From positions 178,180,413 through 178,244,412 of the forward strand of contig CM040128.1 in assembly GCA_022559845.1 (NCBI GenBank): 64,000 bases of DNA. The letters run 5' to 3'. Position 1 is the first letter of the stretch. Every line of letters begins with the position of its first letter. The position numbers were made by a program, and so were the translations under genes. The notes under the pieces are model-generated. The model did not search any database, was not told the origin of the DNA, and worked only from the letters and a program-made list of their open reading frames with translations. Positions 59,141 through 64,000 of the stretch are shown here, piece by piece. Source of the stretch: Amorphophallus konjac. Lineage: Eukaryota; Streptophyta; Magnoliopsida; Alismatales; Araceae.

Positions 59141-59150
59141 TGGTATCAGA
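59141..59150 (+). other. Element H primer binding site
   Basis: TGGTATCAGA, then TCATGG, three bases after the LTR; a ten-base match to the initiator-Met primer site. Confidence 0.75.
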
Positions 59151-59316
59151 TCATGGTTTGAGTCTAGGGTAGTTTGGTCGTAGGTGTTGCATTTCATTCC
59201 TATACCAGGTATATTAAAAGGTGTTACCGGAATGATAGGTTACACATATTGGGAAGGTAGTATCCTGGCGTGAGTGGATCTACGGATCAATATCTCCGCC
59301 ACGTACCGGATATTGG

Positions 59317-60473
59317 TTGAGTATAGGTTCTTCATTTCACATTAGTCAATGCATTCCAACCTCTGTGTCTTTGCATGCCCACCCGGCGAGGTACCTAGTA
59401 CCATTGCGCAGGTCCATGGCGGACCCACGAGATGCCGCCCCTGGAGACCTACACACCTTGCATGAGACGATGATGGCCCTCATGGCCTGGTTGGACTAGT
59501 CCGAGGTGAGCTTTAGGAGTTTCTCGGACCGTCTGGATGGTCACCTTAGGGCCATGAAGGAACGCATGGAGTCTTTCGACAAATCTGTCCAAGGTCTGGC
59601 TGGACGGTTGGATAGAATGCCACACGGGGATCCGCTTGGGGCGGTGTGGATGCACTAAAATTCACTGATTATGTTCTTCGTTTATTTGATCGGGTTAATT
59701 CGTTTGTTTAGTGCGGGGGCGTGCCAGTCACAAAGTGACGATTTATTCGGGCTTTAAGGAAGCCCATGGTGCGCTCGATCTGACTAATCAGACGATTGTG
59801 TAGTTCATGTCGGGACCGAAACCCGCCGCACCATAAAGGTCACGGCATCATTTACATCCCCTCGGAGAGGGGAACACCCTTGATTATTCTCCAGGAATAA
59901 GGGCCTCATGGCCAGGAAACTATATCGAGAGAAATAAGCCGATAGCGGTCTCGAATCAATCGGAAAGCCCGATGTCTAGAGAAGCAAGTATTCGAAACAT
60001 GTCAGTCACTCAGGGGACCAGTTAATGTTCGGACGAGTGTCCGACTTGTAAATATCGTAATCATCACGGGAAAGCTGGAGCATATGTATGCCGGGGTATG
60101 ACAAATTTATTGTTCAGAGGAACGGGAGACATCCGGTTGAATCCCGGTTAGAGTGATCGGGAATCAGCGAGTTTAATGGCCCGGTGCGAGATCGAGTCAG
60201 GACCATTCCGGGGGCGCCTCCCGCGGTCCAAATGAGGCTTGCGTGGGCATCGTTAATATTTTCGGTGCCCAAGGGCAGCGGGAAAGTGTCTCGGGACTAG
60301 ATTCCAAAACAAAGACGTGTACAAAGATAGCTGGCTATAGGCCTAGGATGTGGGTCATGCAATGACCATGGTTAGGGTGAACCCGATGTCCAAACATGAC
60401 TCACGAAGGTCTTATTGATATTCCCACATGTGGGGTTCGGGTAAGACGAGAGCCGTCTCGTTCCATTTACATT
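59317..60473 (+). pseudogene. gag: Element H gag remnant and decayed interior
   Basis: A frame from 59317 (better start: MADPRDAAPGDLHTLHETM at 59416) stops at TAG near 59498. It then reads on in frame as SFSDRLDGHLRAMKERMESFDKSVQGLAGRLDRM to about 59655, a helical segment as found at gag N-termini. A 63-base island with GCACTAAA/TTTAGTGC ends follows. Beyond it only one feature is readable: a zinc-knuckle-like CPTCKYRNHHGKAGAYVC at about 60041-60096. The rest to 60473 has no supportable frame. Confidence 0.5.
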
Positions 60474-60606
60474 GTTTACATTGTTTTGCGTTCGACACCC
60501 CATGGTCATAGACGGCCCAACGATAGACTGTGCGGTTGGGCAGGCGGCTTCTCTCTAGACCGCTTGGAAACCCTAGCGGCTATTCGATAGACCGCGTAAG
60601 GCGTGT
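60474..60606 (+). repeat. Fragment of a Tek-2-type LTR
   Basis: 133 bases match 25783-25915 of the Tek-2 5' LTR with two substitutions and no gaps. It includes the unit ACGGCCCAACGATAGAC. The left junction carries a doubled TTTACATTG (60466-60483). The right edge is the GPP-3 insertion, so the fragment probably continues beyond the window. Confidence 0.88.
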
Positions 60607-62809
60607 TGATGTGACACAATCTTGGACTTAAGCAAGCAAGCACATTCGCATTCTAAATGGGCCAATTTGGGCCGCCGCTCTCTCGTCGCTCACCCAAGCC
60701 CGGGGTAACTTGGCAATGCCAAGGTGAAGATGTGGGGTTGGGCCCTTGCTGGTAGAGGGCCAGCAAGGCCAAGGCTTGATTCCCAAAAGGATGTGGAACC
60801 CAATTCAATGGGGCCGACAAAGTGCCAAGGGCACCGGTTTCACTCTTCCCACGGTGATCACTCAAGGCAACGGGGCTTGAGGATCGGGCTCTCTCTCGCA
60901 CAACCAGCGGAGCTAAGAAACAAACATTGAAAGACAAGCACAATGAGCAAGGGTTTAGAGTACTTACTCGACCGGTTTGAAGAAACCGGTCCCGCTCGGA
61001 GACGAGGGCAAGCGGGGAGGCGGTGGATCCCCACACGCCGCGGCGGTGTAGCTTGACCTGAAATTACAAACGGTACAGCACTACTCCTCACGCAGGAGGG
61101 GTGATCTTGGGGTGGGGGTTATGCTTAATACATTCAAAACTACCTCCACACAGGGAGGGGCCTTCAGCCGGCCAAGCGGGGTGGGGAGAGATGCAAAGGA
61201 AACCGAGTTTCCGAGCTTCGCCGATTCTGTCTAGCTTCTGTAATTCTGGACAGGGAGTCGATGTTGATGCAGCCAATAAATCCACCGAGCTCAGAATCTG
61301 ATGAGACTTGTGCCAAAAGATTGCTAACCGGAGAGGGGTGCAGCCTGAATTTTTGGACGACATTCTGATCTGGGGGATGACTGCTCCGGCGACTGGAAGA
61401 TGGATGCAGCTCTGGTCTCTGGCAGAGCTCAGTCTGAAACAGCAGGTTGCAGAAGCGGTCACGGTTGCTCCTGAGCTCCAAATCTGGCACCGCTGGACTC
61501 GTTGGAATCGTTGACGAGTCTACTTTGCAGTAAAACAAACGACGAAGTCTTCTGATGTCGGAGATGAGCTGGGTGTCCAGAGAAGTGGACAGGTGGTCGG
61601 GGCAGACTGTGAGGAGGCAGACCGGCGTGGTTGTGGTAGAAAATTAATATCTCTGATTGTCGGATGCCGAACGGAGCTCCGCCTTCTATTCCTGGACACT
61701 GACAGGGGAGGAAGATCTTTGTAGAAGACCCTGAAGGCTGATTCCTTCAAGGTTTGTCGTGGGAGAGTCTTCTCTGCCGCTCTGGCTTTTGGTCTGAGAG
61801 GTTCTGCGCAGTCGGGGAAGAACAGCCTTCACGGACGGCCACGAACTCAGAATGGAGTGATTCCACCTCGCCTGCGAAGAGCACAGGGAGGCCTTTCCAG
61901 AAAGTTAGGCCACGCCACCAGCAGAACCAGGATGCAGTCGTGGACGTCGCTGCAACAGAGTGCTAATCTGCAGGTCGGCCTACACACAAAGCTGGAGTGG
62001 AGAAGAGAGGAGGGGGGCGAACTTGGCTTGAGGGGAGAGAAGGGGTGCGACCTAGGGAGCAAGGAGGGATGGGGAGATTCAAATTTGGGCTTTGGAATGA
62101 GTTAATTCAGCCTTGGGAAGGTGGAGATATGCTTAGGGAAGTGAAAGGGGTAGGTGGTGGTTGGAGGGTGGGGTTTTGAGTGGTGGAACTTCCTTGGGAC
62201 TAGGTGAGGATTAAAGAGGGGTTGTGGGAAGTTGTGGGGAGTTAATGGAGGTAGGTGGGGGTTGGAAGTGGTTGAGAGGGGGAGGAGAGAGAAGAAAATT
62301 CGAATTTGGGTGTTGAGGAGAGAGAAAGTGGAGTGAAAAAGAGAGATTAAGAGAGGGAAGGGTGGGGAATCTCTCCCCTAGGGTTTCTCACCCAAAAAAT
62401 GGAATCTCTCCACTAGATAAGGAGTGTAAACTCTCAAAATGGCAAGTTTTTTCATTCATTGATTCATTACCTCCAAATGAAGGAAATGGGGCCCTATATA
62501 TAGGAAACCCACATTTTACAATAAGTCCCTTACAAAAGACTCAATAACAAATAACCGAAGGGGTAGGGGGGGCTCATGGGCCAAGCCCGAAGAATTGGGC
62601 CCAATAGCACATTACACAATCTAATGACACTCAAACTTAGGAAAATAAATGTAAGACCTAGGAACATGACTCAAATAAAAGGGAAAATACATCAAATGAC
62701 TCAAATAAAATTACATAGGACTTAAAATTAAATGACTAAACCATGCCGGATGCAACCGGGGCGAGGAGACGAGCTGTGAACGTGGGCATGGGAGGTGATG
62801 TCCCCATCA
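60607..62809 (-). repeat. GPP-3 3' LTR
   Basis: 2203 bp, shorter than the GPP-1 LTRs. On the minus strand it has TGGGCC-type sites and two TGAGTCA sites (plus-strand TGACTCA near 62668 and 62698), TATATATA at 62495-62502, a purine-rich plus strand at about 62150-62390, and the perfect hairpin at 60970-60991 followed by CGA/GTAAGT. Chance frames only. Confidence 0.9.
60970..60991 (-). promoter_or_regulatory. Perfect CTTC-loop hairpin in GPP-3 LTR
   Basis: Minus strand GACCGGTTT, loop CTTC, then AAACCGGTC: nine pairs, no mismatch. The next bases are GAGTAAGT, a splice-donor-like sequence. Confidence 0.6.
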
Positions 62810-62850
62810 TACTCCCGGGGTGCGGAGAACTCGACTCCGTCGAGTAAGTG

Positions 62851-64000
62851 TCATTCCCTCCTTGGAGGGTGTAGAAGTGGTACTGCCCTCAAGTCTTCCG
62901 AACGAGTCCGATCCATCCACCTTTCGAGATAGCGCTCGTATACCTTGCTCCGAGTGGTAGTGACTTGTTCATCCAATATTTGTTCAATTTGTTCACGCTG
63001 GGCTCTCTTGGCTGGTGATCTCTCTTCACGGGTGGGTGCTCTCTCAAGGGAAGAAGTGGGCTCAATCTCCTCACTAGGTACCACCGTGGGTCCCTTATAT
63101 GACACTAGGTCGGCCACATTAAATGTGGGACTTATTGCATACTCCTCAGGGAGATCTAACTCGTAGGCATTTGCACCGATGCGCCTCAAGACCTGGAAGG
63201 GACCAGCCCCACGTGGCCTCAGTTTAGAGTTGGCTCCCGGGGAGAGCCTCTCCGTCCTTACCATCACAAAGTCACCCTCATGGAAGTCTCGGTGACGCCG
63301 ATGAGAGTCGGCCCGCCTCTTATAAGCCTCATTCTTTTTGCTTATGTGCTTGCAAAGTCTTTCATGCAATTTCGTGAATGTTGACATTCTAGGGTTGATG
63401 GGTGGACCTGGGCAACCGAAAGTAGACCGATCATGCTTTGATGCAAAGAAGCCTTTGATGGATTTTGGAGGGCCGGGGCAACCATATGTGGACTTATCAT
63501 GCAATGTTGTCATGTAGACTTTGGTGGGCCTAGGTGGGCCGGGGCACTCGTAGGTGAACCTATCATGCAAAGTGGTGATGAATGTGGGGGGACCCGAACA
63601 TCCGTAGATACTTTTGACATGTTTAAGATCCATGATGAATGAAGGAGGACCATGACATCTGAATGTGGACCACTCATACTTTCTACTTGACATGTGGGTG
63701 ATATGAATGAATGGACCCAACATAGTGCTCATGCCAAGGGGTATGGTAAGCCTAGACACATGCATGCTTTTCCCAAAGGTGACTTCCATGTGTATAGGTG
63801 TGGGACAACCTTTGAACTCCCATTGGAAAGGATCGAATGGATCTAAGAAGGTAGTCATCATGGGGTGGGGTACAACCTGATTACCTAGGGATATATGGCC
63901 CAAGGTCATGGCTCCCAAGGTATAACCCGAGTCATGGATGAGGTGGGTTTGGCCCAATATGGTGGGTGAGGGTAGGAAAGGGTGGGTGGTTGGTAAGATG
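62851..64000 (-). CDS. GPP-3 frame: GPP repeats, integrase GPY/F-type domain, chromodomain-like tail (5' end outside window)
   Basis: Open on the minus strand from the window edge to the stop at 62851, at least 382 codons with no interruption, the best-preserved copy here. (The ATG at 63957 is internal; coding continues upstream.) Five (Y/F)xC-x-GPP units occupy about 63400-63665, several preceded by LHDRxT or KHDRST. At about 63100-63300 lies HEGDFVMVRTERLSPGANSKL, then GPFQVLRRIGANAYELDLP and ISPTFNVADL, matching the integrase GPY/F-type domain of Reina-like chromoviruses. EQIEQILDEQV plus YERYLERWMDR resembles a chromodomain lacking its aromatic core. No catalytic enzyme is encoded. The open frame beside decayed pol genes suggests recent activity or selection. 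Confidence 0.75.
   Translation of the reverse strand, partial: ILPTTHPFLPSPTILGQTHLIHDSGYTLGAMTLGHISLGNQVVPHPMMTTFLDPFDPFQWEFKGCPTPIHMEVTFGKSMHVSRLTIPLGMSTMLGPFIHITHMSSRKYEWSTFRCHGPPSFIMDLKHVKSIYGCSGPPTFITTLHDRFTYECPGPPRPTKVYMTTLHDKSTYGCPGPPKSIKGFFASKHDRSTFGCPGPPINPRMSTFTKLHERLCKHISKKNEAYKRRADSHRRHRDFHEGDFVMVRTERLSPGANSKLRPRGAGPFQVLRRIGANAYELDLPEEYAISPTFNVADLVSYKGPTVVPSEEIEPTSSLERAPTREERSPAKRAQREQIEQILDEQVTTTRSKVYERYLERWMDRTRSEDLRAVPLLHPPRRE

Larger units (their letters stand above)
57209..60473 (+). mobile_element. Element H: chromovirus-like LTR element, 5' LTR and gag remnant
   Basis: The LTR (57209-59137) starts TGAGGACACACG right after Cop-1 gag and ends CGCATCA before a Met-type primer site. 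AGTGG (57204-57208) is the candidate duplication; no partner is visible. The interior holds decayed gag and ends at the junction with a Tek-2-type LTR fragment. The rest is absent or outside. Confidence 0.7.
60607..64000 (-). mobile_element. GPP-3: GPP-family element, 3' LTR and part of interior
   Basis: Minus strand. The 3' LTR (60607-62809) starts TGATG in plus coordinates and belongs to the GPP-1 subfamily. The interior carries the GPP-repeat frame up to the window edge. CGTGT (60602-60606) is the candidate duplication, with its partner outside. Confidence 0.9.

Noticed and set aside
61164..61538. Minus-strand 124-codon frames in the GPP-3 LTR
   Set aside because: Two overlapping frames of equal length in an LTR, neither open in the GPP-1 copies.

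Overview
This is transposon-dense plant DNA: nested LTR retrotransposons from edge to edge. I see no convincing host gene, rRNA, tRNA or CRISPR array. The lineages (Tat, Tekay/Del-like chromovirus, Athila-like, SIRE-like copia, all with land-plant-type primer sites) and the nesting point to heterochromatin of a large-genome flowering plant. The species cannot be named from the sequence.

Layout. 1-14646: a minus-strand Tat Ty3/gypsy element (Tat-1). Its RNase H region is split by GPP-1 (3239-10418, direct repeats ACCTT), and it sits in the 3' LTR of Tek-1. 14647-23203: Tek-1, a minus-strand chromodomain gypsy element with a 3.35-kb 5' LTR. 23204-53697: an older gypsy element (Tat-2) in three pieces (23204-24766, 43048-43246, 50939-53697). 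It was split by Tek-2 (24767-43047, repeats CGGCA) and by GPP-2 (43247-50938, repeats AGAAG). Tek-2 is itself split by Ath-1 (30466-38157, repeats TGTGC), a minus-strand non-autonomous Athila-like element. 53701-57208: SIRE-like copia LTR plus an internally deleted gag (Cop-1), cut by LTR element H (57209 to about 60473). 60474-60606: a fragment of a Tek-2-type LTR, cut by GPP-3 (60607 to beyond the window, minus strand).

The most unusual component is the GPP family, present three times. These are non-autonomous elements with 2.2-2.4-kb TGATG...CATCA LTRs and an initiator-Met tRNA primer site. They have lost protease, reverse transcriptase, RNase H and the integrase core, but keep one long, colinear frame. 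That frame carries a repeated (Y/F)GC-x-GPP module followed by an integrase GPY/F-type domain, with a decayed chromodomain behind it in GPP-1 and GPP-3. Their LTRs share a hairpin with an invariant CTTC loop and compensating stem changes, next to a splice-donor-like sequence, plus TGAGTCA sites upstream of the TATA box.

A second unusual item is the Tat-2 upstream frame with six perfectly spaced 63-bp (21-residue) repeats followed by about three 24-residue repeats. Autonomous functions (protease, RT, RNase H, integrase) survive only as broken genes in Tat-1, Tek-1 and Tek-2. Any mobility of the GPP or Ath elements would therefore need enzymes from elsewhere.
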